Shown piece after piece: positions 31,233 to 41,442 of a stretch of 64,000 nt of DNA. Made by a program: the position numbers and the translations under genes. The DNA is from Symbiodinium natans (taxonomy: Eukaryota; Sar; Dinophyceae; Suessiales; Symbiodiniaceae): the NCBI GenBank assembly GCA_905221605.1, contig CAJNDS010002073.1, positions 58,217 through 122,216 on the forward strand. Reading direction: 5' to 3'. How positions within the stretch are numbered: position 1 is the first letter of the stretch; each line of letters begins with the position of its first letter. The notes under the pieces were generated by a model. The model did not search any database, had not been told where the DNA came from, and saw nothing but the letters and a program-made list of their open reading frames with translations.

Positions 31233-31289
31233 GAAAAAGCCAAAGCTAGAGCTGACCGAGAGCGCAGAGCAGGCTGCCCCGGCCAGAAG
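31233..31289 (+). CDS. Coiled-coil exon 3 of the compact triplet
   Basis: Reads KKPKLELTESAEQAAPARR, then CCCTAAGCCC begins. The last clear coiled-coil exon before a 3-kb intron-like stretch. Confidence 0.6.
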
Positions 31290-31439
31290 ACCCTAAGCCC
31301 TAAACCCTAAACCCCTATAAACCCCTGTGTGGGGCGTGTGGTGTGTGGTGTGTGGCGCCTTCTTTACTTGTGCTGGAGCAGGTACGTCGCAATGTGAAGG
31401 CTGTTGTCGCCTTACTTTGCGATTTACGTCTGCAGTGCT

Positions 31440-32200
31440 AGATCGTGGTATGTCAATTTGAGTCAATTTGAATGAAGATGTGTTTCAGGCTGTTCGTGCC
31501 CGTATGAAGCTGGCGGGCTCCTGACTCCTAATGCGTTGCTATTGGTCTTGAACTAGGTTGGTTCTTGACATGTCATGTTGGGCCAGGTTGATGGAGGCCG
31601 TTTGAAGTTGGTGACCTCCTTACACACGCTGCTGTCGGTGGTGAACTAGCTTGCTTCTTCGCGTGTTGTGTTGGAGTTTTTTTGGTTACGTGGCATGTGA
31701 CGTTGTAGTTGCAATTGCATGGCAATGTTCTTAGGCCACGTGCAGCATGTTGAAGTCGTTGGTTTGGCACCCAGCGTTACATGCGTGTTGCTTGATGGTT
31801 TCTTCATTGCATGTCGTGTCGCGGCAGGCTGAGCCAGGCCGTTTGAAGCTGGTCAGCACCTTATATGTTGTTTTTTTGACGGCGAATGTGGCATGATGAT
31901 TGTAATCGCACGGGGCAATTCTAAGGCCATGTCCACATTGTGTTACTTGTGGGTTAGGTACTCAGCTTTTCATGCGGGTTACTTGACGGTTCTTCTTCGC
32001 GTGTCGTGTTGGACCAGGCTGCGCCAAGCCGTTTGAAGCTGGTGAGCTCCTTACATGTTGTTCTTGACGGCAAATGTGACATTGTAATTGTAATTGCGCG
32101 GGATCATTCTCAGGCAATGTCGACAGTTTTTGACTTGTGGGTTTGGCACTTAGCTTTCTATTCATGTTGCTCGACTCTGTGGCGTTGCGTGCAAAAGCCG
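31440..32200. repeat. Diverged 190-240-bp tandem repeat
   Basis: The segment around GCCGTTTGAAGCTGGT recurs at 31597, 31838 and 32028, with a shorter relative at 31499. Each copy is followed by TTACATGTTG-like and TTGTAATTGTAATTGC-like segments. No ORF consistent across copies. Confidence 0.6.
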
Positions 32201-32406
32201 TGGATCCTACTTATGGTTTGGCGAGAGCTGTTGTAGTATAGTTATAATTCTTACTGGGCTTGCATCATGTCAACGGTATGCTTGGATGTTGTCCTTCTGG
32301 TAAGTAAGATCCATCAAGCCGAGGAATGGGAGCTGTTGCGGAAAGTGGGATGCTCAGCCGTACCTGGATGATCCACATGGGCAGTTGACGTACGGAGTGT
32401 CTGACA

Positions 32407-32437
<31 letters not shown>

Positions 32438-34250
32438 TTGTTTTGTAGTAGAAGGTCGACATCGTGAGCGAGGAAGAGGCGAACTTGGTCGTGTGTACAT
32501 TTTCTAGTACTGATCTGTGAAGCACCGGAGAAGATCAGGGATAGGCGAGTTCTGTGCGTGACGTGCTGTCTTTTGTAGCACTGTTTTCTGCTGTCAGGCA
32601 GTTTGTCGCATGGCAATGTTACGCAATGCAGTCACACATTGGTTCTGAAAGGCTGACGTGGTCTGCAGTTCGAAGGTATAGGACTTGGCTGTCTGATGTC
32701 TGCAGCTCTAGTTGCTGTTGCAGATTCGGGAAGACACCGTGGGTTGTGAGTGCACACCGGGGGGAAGCCGGGGCAGTGAGTCTAAGTTAGTTAGCATACA
32801 CTGTCATATCACTAACATAAGCTGTTATTGTGGCGCAGTGTTCAGGTCACGGCCAGTACACATCGGAAGAAGGTGTTTCTCTCATCATTTTGCTGGATTG
32901 GCACAGTTTGCATGTTACTGTAGCTTTAGTTCATGTCATTGCGATGAGCTGAGGCCATGCGCAATTTTGATCCAGTGCTGCGTTTCCGCGTCCTGCGCTT
33001 ATGATGCGTATGTTCATTTGAGGGGTTGTTCTTCGTCAGAAAAAGAAAACGTTGGTGCACTAGGCTTGCGCCCAATGGCGCGCTTCCGTCCTGTGCCAAG
33101 ATGCAGATGTGATGTGTGGTGTGTTCATAGGTCTCTGTGCGCCTGCGTGTTTCTGGGTACACAATAAGTTCATGTCCGTGAGTGTTCATTTCCATGGGTG
33201 TATTGTTTTCGGTTACAAAGTTGTGGGGTGCGGGGGGGGGGGGGGGGGGGGGGTTTGTATATGTGCCTCGAGTTTGCGAATGCACTTCATACAGAAGAAT
33301 GTTGCTCCTGGGCGACGACAACTGCTTCGGCAGTGTGTTGTACATTCACCGTTATGCTGCTTACCAGGCTTCCTTCACTGACTCTAATCGTATTGTACTT
33401 GTGCGCTGCTGTAAACGTGGCTCGCAAGGTTTTCTTAAATTTGGTTGGTCTGCCTTTAAGACAAATGTTTAATTTGGAATCATTGAGTTTCGAGCATGGT
33501 TATATAAGTTGTTCTGTGCTCGTGTACCGTCAGACTTGTTATTTGCTTGGTGTGTGTGTGTGTGTGTGCGCGTGTGCGTGTGCGTGTGCGTGTGCGTGTG
33601 CGTGTGCGTGTGCGTGTGCGTGTGGCTGTGGCTGTGTTTTTGTGTCTGTGTGTGTGTGTGTGCAACTGCACCTGTCTGTCCTTGTGTTGCGCTCTTGTGT
33701 CTGCAAGAATGAGTGCAAGTAAGGTGGTCGATAACTATGTCCGTCTCGATCGCTGTTGCTTCTGTAGCTTTCTTATTTGCAGGTCGAGTTGATCGCTGCC
33801 TTGAATTTGAAGACCGGTTTGTTGCAGGTGGAAACGACCCGGTGGTGCTGGCAGGGGCAAGGGGAAGGCTGTCGTGTCTGAGTCGTCTGTGACTGATTGG
33901 TCCTATGCATCATACCACGTGTGCGGCGAGGTCCTTCACGTGTGTTGTCCAGCCAGTTACTTAATCGATGTTCATGTATTCTCAGCAGTTGCTTTGTTGT
34001 GTTGAAGCAATACAATCGATTGACGGTATTTCAATATTGCGTCCACAGGATCGCCGTGGCACGACGCCTCCGACAGTGTTGGCCTAAGTTTGCAGACCAA
34101 TGGTTCGGTGAGCATTCCCTTCTTCATGGAGCACTTCGAGCAAGTGCTCGTTTGGCGGTTCAATAATACAAGCAGAAATGGGCTGCCTTCAGCTGAGGTC
34201 AGCATCTCGTGTCAGATTCCTGCAATGGGCTTAGAAACCAAGGTTGCGCA
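32201..34250. other. Long intron-like stretch with microsatellites
   Basis: About 2 kb of GT-leaning unique sequence without TTTAGGG arrays and without convincing exons. Contains GT repeats at 32411-32437 and 33552-33660 and a G tract at 33230-33252. Several 70-170-codon ORFs exist but consist largely of Val/Cys/Arg repeat translations. Confidence 0.5.
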
Positions 34251-34257
34251 GTCTGTG

Positions 34258-34455
34258 TGATTGTGTGTGTGTGTGTGTGTATGTGTGTGTGTGTGTGTGT
34301 CTGCGTGTGCGTGTTCGTGCGTGCGCGTGCGGGTGCGGGTGCGTGTGCGTGTGAGTGTGCGTGTGCGTGTGGGTGTGCGTGTGCGTGTGCGTGTGCGTGC
34401 GCGTGCGCGTGCGCGTGCGCGTGCGCGTGCGCGTGTGCGTGTGCGTGTGCGTGTG
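34258..34455. repeat. GT/GCGTGT microsatellite
   Basis: About 200 bp of TG, CGTG and GCGC dinucleotide-type repeats, passing directly into CCCCTATAAA and then CCCTAAA units. Confidence 0.95.
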
Positions 34456-34509
34456 CGTAAACCCCTCTAAACCCCTATAAACCCCTATAAATCCCTATAA
34501 ACGCCCCTT

Positions 34510-34655
34510 CACCCTAAACCCTAAACCCTAAACCCTAAACCCTAAACCCTAAACCCTAAACCCTAAACCCTAAACCCTAAACCCTAAACCCTAAACCCTA
34601 AACCCTAAACCCTAAACCCTAAACCCTAGCCCTAAACGCTAAACCCTAAACTCCT
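34510..34655. repeat. CCCTAAA array
   Basis: About 19 units ending at the exon-like island that follows. Confidence 0.95.
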
Positions 34656-34750
34656 GTTTGCCGCTCATGCGGGCGCGACTCCAAGCTCAGGTACGCAGAG
34701 CCGTCCTCGCAGCGTGGAGGAGTCGCAGTGCTGGGGCAGAGAGCTGCAGG
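34655..34750 (+). CDS. Putative basic Trp/Ala helical exon
   Basis: Reads MRARLQAQVRRAVLAAWRS then RSAGAESCRQ. GCAAAAGGGTTTAGGG follows CAG, so a GC donor leading into a TTTAGGG array is possible; an internal CAG|GTACGC donor at 34690 is the alternative. The VLAAWRSR pattern is reminiscent of IQ or Sfi1-type centrin/calmodulin-binding helices, but one copy is not enough for a call. Confidence 0.45.
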
Positions 34751-35336
34751 CAAAAGGGTTTAGGGTTTAGGGTTGGTTTAGGGTTTTTAGGGTTTAAGAC
34801 ATATTCTTCGAATCATGGCAGACATCCCTATTTCGTTTAATTAAGGCCTTAGCTAGGGCTTATTGGGCTCTCCGGGTAGGTGTTGGGCCTTGCGGTGTGC
34901 AAATTGCGCTTTGGGGTTTGAGTTTCGGGGCATTGAGTTAGGGATTTAGACTTCTGCGTTCCAGGGTCTAGAGGTTTAGGGTGTAGGGGTCGAGAGGGGT
35001 TAGGGTTTAGGGTTTAGGGTTTAGGGTTCAGGGTTTAGGGTTTAGGGTTTAGGGTTTAGGGTTTAGGGCCTTGAATCAGGGTGCAGTGTCAAGGGCCTGA
35101 CTTCCTTGATGGCTCGGGGCGAACAAGGAGACTCCGTGGAGGTCCTAGTGCTGAAACGCTGAACCCCGAACCCTAAACCCTACACCCTAAACCCCAAACC
35201 CTAACACCCTCAACCCCAAACCCCAAACCCCAACACCCTAAACCCTAAACCCCAAACCCCAAACCCTAAACCTAAACCCCAAACCCCCAAATCCTAAACC
35301 CCTAAACCCTAAACCCCTACACTCCATTGCCCCAAG

Positions 35337-35405
35337 GCGACGTCAGCTCTTGGATGGGCACTGGGTGCCTTGGGATGAGCGACGGCTGGGTGGCGGACTG
35401 AGGAG
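35337..35405 (+). CDS. Putative short exon
   Basis: Acceptor CCAAG; one frame reads RRQLLDGHWVPWDERRLGGG then LRSSA before a TAG. Between CCCTAAA variants (35160-35320) and a TTTAGGG array (35440). Confidence 0.4.
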
Positions 35406-35565
35406 TAGCGCTTAGGGCGTTTTAGGGCTTTTTCGGGCTGTTTAGGGTTTAGGGTTTAGGGTTTAGGGTTTAGGGGTTAGGGTTTATGCGTGCGTGTGCG
35501 TGCGTGCATGAACTCGCTGTACGTTCCCCCCCTCCCCCTCCCCTCCCAGAAATGCTTCCAAACCC

Positions 35566-35718
35566 TCTACTATTTGCTTCAGAACCCCATCCCCCCCCCC
35601 CCCTCCCCCCAAACCCGCTCCCCCCTGCAAAAAAAAAAGAATGAACATCCCTATATTGCGATTATATGGAGGATTATTCTTTTGTGTGGGGGGTGGCGTT
35701 CTTAAGCAATTAGTAGTC
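35566..35718. mobile_element. F11 inverted-repeat element
   Basis: ACTATTTGCTTCAGAACCCC at the left and GGCGTTCTTAAGCAATTAGT at the right are imperfect inverted repeats. The same ends recur at 60590-60741. The interior contains a C/T-rich tract. Confidence 0.6.
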
Positions 35719-35826
35719 ACTTAGTAGTCCGGGTTTAGAGTGTTGGGGCTTTACCAGGGCAACTGGTAGCGTTGTAGGGTGGGGGGCTCCCCGTTCTCGC
35801 CCCTTCCCCCCAAACCGCCCTGAGTG

Positions 35827-36561
35827 GGGTTCGGCCGGTCCACACTAACAGTCAAATAACGCCGTGGCCTTGTAACACACAGGCCAAAAATAGCGCCAGG
35901 AATCCCAGTGAATATTAGCATTTACCGGGTGCTGCTTTTGTGGGTCTGCTTGTGGTGACTGCTAGTCACATAGCACCAGAAACAGCACCAGAAACAGCAC
36001 CAGAAATAGCACCAGAAACAGCACCAGAAATAGCACCAGAAATCGCACCAGAAACAGCACCAGAAATAGCACCAGAAATAGCGCCAGAAATAGCACCAGA
36101 AATAGCACCAGGAATCCCAGTCAATTTTGGCAGCTTAGAATTTACCGGGTGCTATATCTTGTAGGTCTGCTGATGGTGATTGCTAGTCACATAGCACCAG
36201 AAACAGCACCAGAAATAGCACCAGAAACAGCACCAGAAATAGCACCAGAAATCGCACCAGAAACAGCACCAGAAATAGCACCAGAAATAGCGCCAGAAAT
36301 AGCACCAGAAATAGCACCAGGAATCCCAGTCAATTTTGGCAGCTTAGAATTTACCGGGTGCTATATCTTGTAGGTCTGCTGATGGTGATTGCTAGTCACA
36401 TAGCACCAGAAAATAGCACCAGAAACAGCACCAGAAATAGCACCAGAAGTAGCACCAGGAATAGCACCAGGAATCACACCAGGACAGTTTTTTGGCATTT
36501 CCCGGGTGCTTTTATTTGTGGGTCTGCTGGTGGTGACTGTTAGTGTGGACCGGCCGAACCC
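35827..36561. mobile_element. 735-bp element F12 with 28-bp perfect inverted ends
   Basis: The 28-bp end at 35827-35854 (starts GGGTTCGGCCGGTCCACAC) is exactly complementary to 36534-36561. GCCCTGA occurs just outside both ends (35818-35824, 36564-36570), offset by 2-3 bp, a possible target duplication. The interior is a three-copy, about 209-bp higher-order repeat, each copy made of a 12-bp AGCACCAGAAAT minisatellite plus a conserved GGTGATTGCTAGTCACATAG segment. The ETAPEIAPEIAP ORFs are repeat translations; there is no transposase, so it is non-autonomous. Confidence 0.8.
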
Positions 36562-36909
36562 AAGCCCTGACCATAACCTGGAACCAGGGGAAATGAGATG
36601 GCAAACCCGAAACCCTAAACCCTAAACCCTAAACCCTAAGCCCTGAACCCTGAACCCTGAACCCTCAACCCACCACGAACCCTAGACCCGCCACGAACCG
36701 CAGGGGCGGGGGGGAGATGGGAAACCCTGAGCATGCAACCCTCAACCCCGAGCCCCAAACCTCAAAAACATCGTGTACCCCAGCATGAACATCATGAACC
36801 ACGGGTGGCAGAGCGAAGCCCCAAACTCTACAGCTCAACCGCGCCTCACAGACCATGAACATACCATGCACCACAGGGGGCTGGGGGGAGGGGGGATTAC
36901 AGTTTAGGG

Positions 36910-36940
36910 TTGTCGGGGGGGGGGGGGGGGGGGGGGGGCC
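36910..36940. repeat. Poly-G tract
   Basis: About 24 consecutive G residues. Confidence 0.9.
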
Positions 36941-37192
36941 AGCATGAATGCTGGCGCATATTCCACAACTAGCCTCAAGGAGGAGATTGAAGCCTTCCGA
37001 GGGTTAAGAAGGGTTTCTGGGGGTTATAAGAGTATAACTATACGGAGACCATAAGGGAATACCCTAAACTTTAAACCGTAAACCCTAAACCCTAAGCCCT
37101 AAGCCCTAAACCCTAATTTTTGTTAAGGCCCGAGTGAGCGAGTAGAGCCTCGCCACAGCCCCCAACCCTTCAGGGTCTCAGGGTTTAAGTTG

Positions 37193-37287
37193 AGATGTTC
37201 CCCCCTTCTACCGAGACAGTCCTTAATAGGGATTATAATTGGGGTACTACATTCCCTATGAAGGACGGTTAGTATAAGGGGAATGTC
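37193..37287. mobile_element. F4 family inverted-repeat element
   Basis: GATGTTCCCCCCTTCTA and AGTATAAGGGGAATGTC ends, related to the elements at 14 and 27385. The exon at 37295 begins just after it. Confidence 0.6.
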
Positions 37288-37294
37288 ACAGCAG

Positions 37295-37430
37295 GTGGAT
37301 CCCAGTTTTGCAGCGACTTGGTCGAAACTACACCATGCGCTTAAGCTTGCCTCCTGCCCAAATACCTGGTCAGGCCATGCGCTGCCAAAGTCTGGTTCAG
37401 AAAAGCCATGTGGTCACTTCTCCAAACTAT
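37295..37430 (+). CDS. Putative exon, globular
   Basis: After CACAGCAG one frame reads VDPSFAATWSKLHHALKLAS then CPNTWSGHALPKSGSEKPCG, of ordinary protein composition. It runs to the F13 element. Confidence 0.45.
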
Positions 37431-37492
37431 GGTCCCTTTTGGGGCTCCTTATTCTAAGGCGGCCCTCTTATTTAGAGTACCCAAAAAGGGAC
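37431..37492. mobile_element. F13 short hairpin element
   Basis: GGTCCCTTTTGGGG and CCCAAAAAGGGACC end a 62-bp insert; ACTAT flanks both sides loosely. Coding-like sequence lies on both sides. Confidence 0.5.
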
Positions 37493-37580
37493 CCTACTAT
37501 TTAGAACTGACCATGTCGCTGTGGATTGGCCGAAGCCACCATGGATCGCTTTGAAGAAAGCTGTGCCCGCAACTCTCAAC
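37493..37580 (+). CDS. Putative exon continuing after F13
   Basis: One frame reads TDHVAVDWPKPPWIALKKAV then PATLN. It fits a continuation of the preceding exon if F13 is spliced out. Confidence 0.4.
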
Positions 37581-37599
37581 CCTAAATCTTCACAGTTAT

Positions 37600-37908
37600 A
37601 GCAGATTCCGGACGTCTGACATGATCGTTTTGCGGACACCCGGAAGGAGCTGTATTGTCATAGGATCTCATAGAAGGAGCCAGATCGAAGGTGTGCATAT
37701 AGCTTCTGCGTCGGGGCGATGTGCAGGTTTTTTTACGTGGGACCCGTTCCCCCACTCCCACAAGTTGCAGCATAAGTGCCCAGGATCAGATAAGAGCTTT
37801 CAGGGCTTACTTGGACCGCGCAGATGCCATACGTCTAGGGTTAGTGTGTCAAGGGTTTCGAACTTAGGTTGGACCATTCGTCACACTGCTGAATGGATGC
37901 GATAGTAG
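37600..37908 (+). CDS. Putative exon, unrecognised
   Basis: Open frame of about 100 codons to a TAG near 37905, including DMIVLRTPGRSCIVIGSHRR, VHIASASGRCAGFFTWDPF and GWTIRHTAEWMR. Balanced composition without repeats. No family recognised. Confidence 0.5.
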
Positions 37909-37976
37909 GAAGGGAAGACTTCTGAAAGCTTTACCCGCTAACTCCTCACGGTGCTGCCCGTAATTCCAGCGGTGCA

Positions 37977-38044
37977 ATGCTTCATCGTCTCTGTGCGATG
38001 CTGCGTCATCGCCGATGGTTCAAACAAAATCATGAAGGCTTCAC

Positions 38045-38104
<60 letters not shown>

Positions 38105-38315
38105 GTCATCACCATCATCATCATTCGACATTTTCATGCATGGCACAGTGTGGGTGACGCAGATTGTCCCTGCAACTGCTTGCGCCCCAATGCGTAGCAT
38201 GCCATCAGTATTGGTCATGCAGCACGACCATTCCGGGACACCATCCAGATGCAGTTCATCCACCAGTACAGGATCCCTACTGATATCAGGCAAATCGGCT
38301 CTGGTTTGTGTGTGC
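37977..38315 (+). CDS. Putative exon with poly-Ser tract
   Basis: Reads MLHRLCAMLRHRRWFKQNHE, a long serine run encoded by a TCA microsatellite (38046-38120), then FDIFMHGTVWVTQIVPATAC and TSTGSLLISGKSALV. Non-repeat sequence on both sides shares one frame, which argues that the microsatellite lies inside coding DNA. Confidence 0.45.
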
Positions 38316-38706
38316 AAAACAAAAAACGCTAAATCCTAAACCCGAAACCCTAAACCCTAACCCTAAACCCCAAACCCTTTCTCTTGGCAGCCCGGGAGTT
38401 GACTTGTATAGTCTACCGAAAGGTCTGAGGCTTAGGGCTTGGGGTCCTGAACTTCTTTCTCATCGTAATTTGGAGTTTAGGGTTTAGGGTTTTAGGGGCC
38501 TTAATAATTAGAACAGGGTTTTGGGGGTTTTAATGGTATATTTAAAGGGACCATAAGGGAATACCGACCTTTTATTGCATGGTCCCTTCAAATGGGCAAT
38601 ACAAAGCCCAAGGGCCCATACTTCAGAACCCTTGAAAGTGAGGCAAGGGACCAGATCAAGGGCCCATAAGACTACCCATAGATAGTACCTTGGCCTGAAA
38701 GGCTTG

Positions 38707-38784
38707 CCCTAAACCCTAAACCCTAAACCCTAAACCCTAAACCCTAAACCCTAAACCCTAAACCCTAAACCCTAAACCCTAAAC
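38707..38784. repeat. CCCTAAA array
   Basis: About 11 perfect units immediately left of the exon at 38787. Confidence 0.95.
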
Positions 38785-38786
38785 TC

Positions 38787-38903
38787 GAAAAGACGAAGGG
38801 TGTGAAACTCTTGGCAGTGCCCCATGTCTTGATGTACTCTTCGGGTGGGCCTCTTCAGGCCATTGCAGGCTGGAGGTGGGCATTCAAGAGCCAAGAGTTC
38901 CTT
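38787..38903 (+). CDS. 117-nt exon with GTAAGG donor
   Basis: Phase 0, 39 codons, including EKTKGVKLLAVPHVLMYSSG and PLQAIAGWRWAFKSQEFL. Ends CTT before GTAAGGATT. Globular composition; the family is not recognised. A TTTAGGG region follows at 38928. Confidence 0.6.
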
Positions 38904-38999
38904 GTAAGGATTCAGGGTTGGGTTTAGGGTTTAGGGTCTAGGGTTTAGGGTTTAGGGTTTAGAGTTTAGGGTTTAGGGTTTAGGGTTAGGGAAGCTACA

Positions 39000-39900
39000 G
39001 GGTCCCTGAATATGGTGCCTTACTTGCCCTTAATTGCCTTCTTTCACTTCTGAGGTGTAGGCTTTTGGGTTTTACAGGGCGTTGAAGGGGCCATGTAGCT
39101 ACCCTCAGAATTCAGAGTTTCAAGCTTTGGGGTTAGGCCTTAGGGATGGGGCTATGTATCACCCCACCCCTTCCACCACACTCAACAGAATGCTCAAATA
39201 GCCCAGAAACATGTGTTTCTGGGCCTTAATGCGGGTTGTGTGGACCCTAAACCGACGGCTCGGGCGTGCAGGGTTTAGGGTTTAGGGTTTAGGGTTTGGG
39301 GTTCAGGGTTTAGGGTTTAGGGCTTAGGGTTTAGGGTTTAGGGTCTGGACTATGTTGGCTCGGAACATTTTGGTTCATCTCCTCACTCCCGAGTCCTCTT
39401 GTCGAACCAGATGAGGAATTTTGGGCTTCAATCAGTACCCTTACGCGCAAAATAGCCCCAAAAACCTTGTTTAAGAAGGCATTTGGGCCCAAAAACCTTA
39501 GAAGAAGAGACCTTACTAGTAGGGCCTTTTATGAGAAGACCGTTGGGCCCGAAGACCTTAGAATAAGAGTCCTTACCTAGAGGCTCCTATGTAGTACCTT
39601 TTTGGGGTAGCACACTACAATCCCCTATAACTAACCCAAAAAGGAACCACATTGGAGCCTTCAGGTAGGGCCTTAGGGGTAGATGGGGTGTACGGGTGTG
39701 CGGGTTTACGGACCGTGTTTTCTGAGGTTTGTCGAAGAATGGCACACAACTCAGAAGGGTTTAGGGTTTAGGGTTTAGGGTTTAGGGTTTAGGGATTACA
39801 CCTCTACCCTTGCAAGCCTTCTTTGGCACCACGATCCTGCTTTGAAAAGCTTTGCCCGTCCTACAACAGACTTACAAGAAAGCTGTTGACGTGTTGCCTT
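39000..39900. other. Intronic DNA with inverted-repeat remnants
   Basis: TTTAGGG arrays at 39270-39345 and 39758-39795, plus repeated GGGCCCAAAAACCTTAGAA / GGGCCCGAAGACCTTAGAA segments (39480-39560), likely remnants of another short element. No coherent exon seen. Confidence 0.5.
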
Positions 39901-39913
39901 TGTCTGGTGCTAG

Positions 39914-40296
39914 GCTTCAACAATCCATACCACAGTCCACACCGTCGTGGGCTGCGCTCTGGCACGCTCCACGGCGGGGTATCATAATCAAAACGCTGTA
40001 AGCAGTTCCATGACTGCAATCCTTCACTTGACGGTTCCTATTCAACCCATGCTTACTTTGTGGTGGACGGGTGGACTACTGGGTGGCAGTCAGGACCTTC
40101 TGATGACATGCGTTATGTCGCTACGAAATCCCCAGCGCGTGATGGGCTTCCTCCCTTTGTTGAGACCGCTCATGTTCTCATGCAGGTCCAGGCGAAGATG
40201 CGCGAAGCCATCGGTAGAACACAGTTTGGGACGAGAGAAAAGCTTGGTTGTGGCTTACGTGGAGACTCGAGATCAAGTGTTTTTTTTGAGTTTTGA
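39914..40296 (+). CDS. Putative multi-segment coding region, globular
   Basis: After GTGCTAG one frame reads ASTIHTTVHTVVGCALARST and ends near 40000. In another frame 40006-40296 reads FHDCNPSLDGSYSTHAYFVV, GWQSGPSDDMRYVATKSPA and AHVLMQVQAKMREAIGRTQ before a TGA. The frame change at 40000-40005 needs a small intron, a sequencing error or a frameshift. Composition strongly suggests real protein; no family recognised. Confidence 0.5.
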
Positions 40297-40499
40297 CGGT
40301 GTGAAGAGCGGATCGGCAAGAGAAGCCCGGTTGCACTCAACTTTCGTTTGAGATGCCATCGCCAGTCTTGCGGGGGTTCTGTTTCAGATCTTGTTGCCTC
40401 CGATGCCGTGTCGTGCACGTGGCTTGATTTTCCTTGGTGGTAGATAGACGAATATTGTGCCATGAGTTCTCAAGTGCGCCTCCTTCAAGTACAGCCCCC

Positions 40500-40660
40500 A
40501 AAAAGTATGAGATGACGAAGTGTGATCCCAAAAATGTGACTGCGTTATGTTCCCATGCAACACAAGGCCGAAACTTTCGCTCCTGGGCCGCGGCTGTGTT
40601 TGCAATCAGACGCCGCAGAGCCCTGCTGGCTGTGGCTGTGGAGGCCATGAGGTTTAAGAC
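40500..40660 (+). CDS. Putative exon, basic Ala/Arg helix
   Basis: Reads KKYEMTKCDPKNVTALCSHA then GRNFRSWAAAVFAIRRRRAL and VEAMRFKTL. Ends at the F3 element. The W-A-A-V-x-x-I-R-R-R-R spacing resembles IQ or Sfi1-type helices. Confidence 0.45.
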
Positions 40661-40662
40661 CC

Positions 40663-40804
40663 TCGGGGTCCATGTACCCGTATAGTATATATTTGGGCCC
40701 TAAAGCTACTATATGGGAACCCCTTGAAGGCCCAAGTATGTACTAAACCCTAAGCCCTAAACCCTAAACCCTGAACCCTGTAGATAGGTACATGGACCGT
40801 TAGG
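40663..40804. mobile_element. F3 element with a CCCTAAA array inside
   Basis: GGGGTCCATGTACC at the left and GGTACATGGACCGTTAG at the right are inverted repeats. A C-rich array of about five units lies between GTATGTACTA and TAGATAGGTAC, a point where the 61590 copy has no array. Confidence 0.65.
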
Positions 40805-40829
40805 GAGAGTTTCGCTTGAAGGGTTTTCG

Positions 40830-40895
40830 GGCTGTGTATGGTGGCAGTCTCCTCAATATTACAGCTCGTGGCATGGCCTTGTACCAAAGCCGTAA
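40830..40895 (+). CDS. Possible short exon
   Basis: One frame reads RAVYGGSLLNITARGMALYQ, then SRK before CCCTCAACC. Short, but of protein-like composition. Confidence 0.35.
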   Translation, partial: GCVWWQSPQYYSSWHGLVPKP

Positions 40896-40912
40896 GCCCT
40901 CAACCACACCCT

Positions 40913-41006
40913 ATATCCCCCTTGAGTTATTTTTAAAAATTTTGTTCATATAAAACCCAAGAAGATGTTAAACATATTGTTTTTGTTAGGGTTCGAAGGG
41001 GAGTGT
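40913..41006. mobile_element. F6 introner-like element
   Basis: ATATCCCCCTTG ... GGTTCGAAGGGGAGTGT with the internal AAAACCCAAGAAGATGTT of the family. Lacks the long poly-T tract of the 12818 copy. Confidence 0.65.
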
Positions 41007-41382
41007 AGCACCAACATGGCCTTCTCCCGACCCAGGAATACTCCCCATCAGCGAAGCAGCATGACCGTCCTGTACTGCATTGATCTCTCACGTCTCCGTG
41101 CAAACGCTCGTGCTTCCCCACGGGAAGCTTCTGGACTCTTTTGACTTGGAAATGCCCTGGCACATGTTCTGAAAATTCAACATTCATCCAAGCTAATTGA
41201 TATACGCACCTGCGCCATAGGATTTCCAAAATCTAGCACAGAAGTCCCTAAACCCTAAACCCTAAACCCTAAACCCTACACCCTACACCCTAAACCCCAA
41301 ACCCCAAACCCCAAACCCCAAACCCCAAACCCCAAACCCTAAACCGCAACCTTAAACAGCAAGCAATAGACCCCGGAGTCAG

Positions 41383-41442
41383 GTGTCGGCCGCCATGCGC
41401 ACGCGAGGGGCCCGATTGTGGGCCTGGAGGGCCTGGCAGCAG
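41383..41442 (+). CDS. 60-nt exon with canonical AG/GT ends
   Basis: Acceptor AGTCAG, donor GTTCTT, phase 0, encoding VSAAMRTRGARLWAWRAWQQ. Basic and Trp-rich, like the islands at 34655 and 40500. Confidence 0.55.

Noticed and set aside
35940-36543. ETAPEIAP repeat proteins
   Set aside because: Three ORFs translate the 12-bp unit inside the F12 element; the same unit is open in other frames, and the element has no other coding feature.
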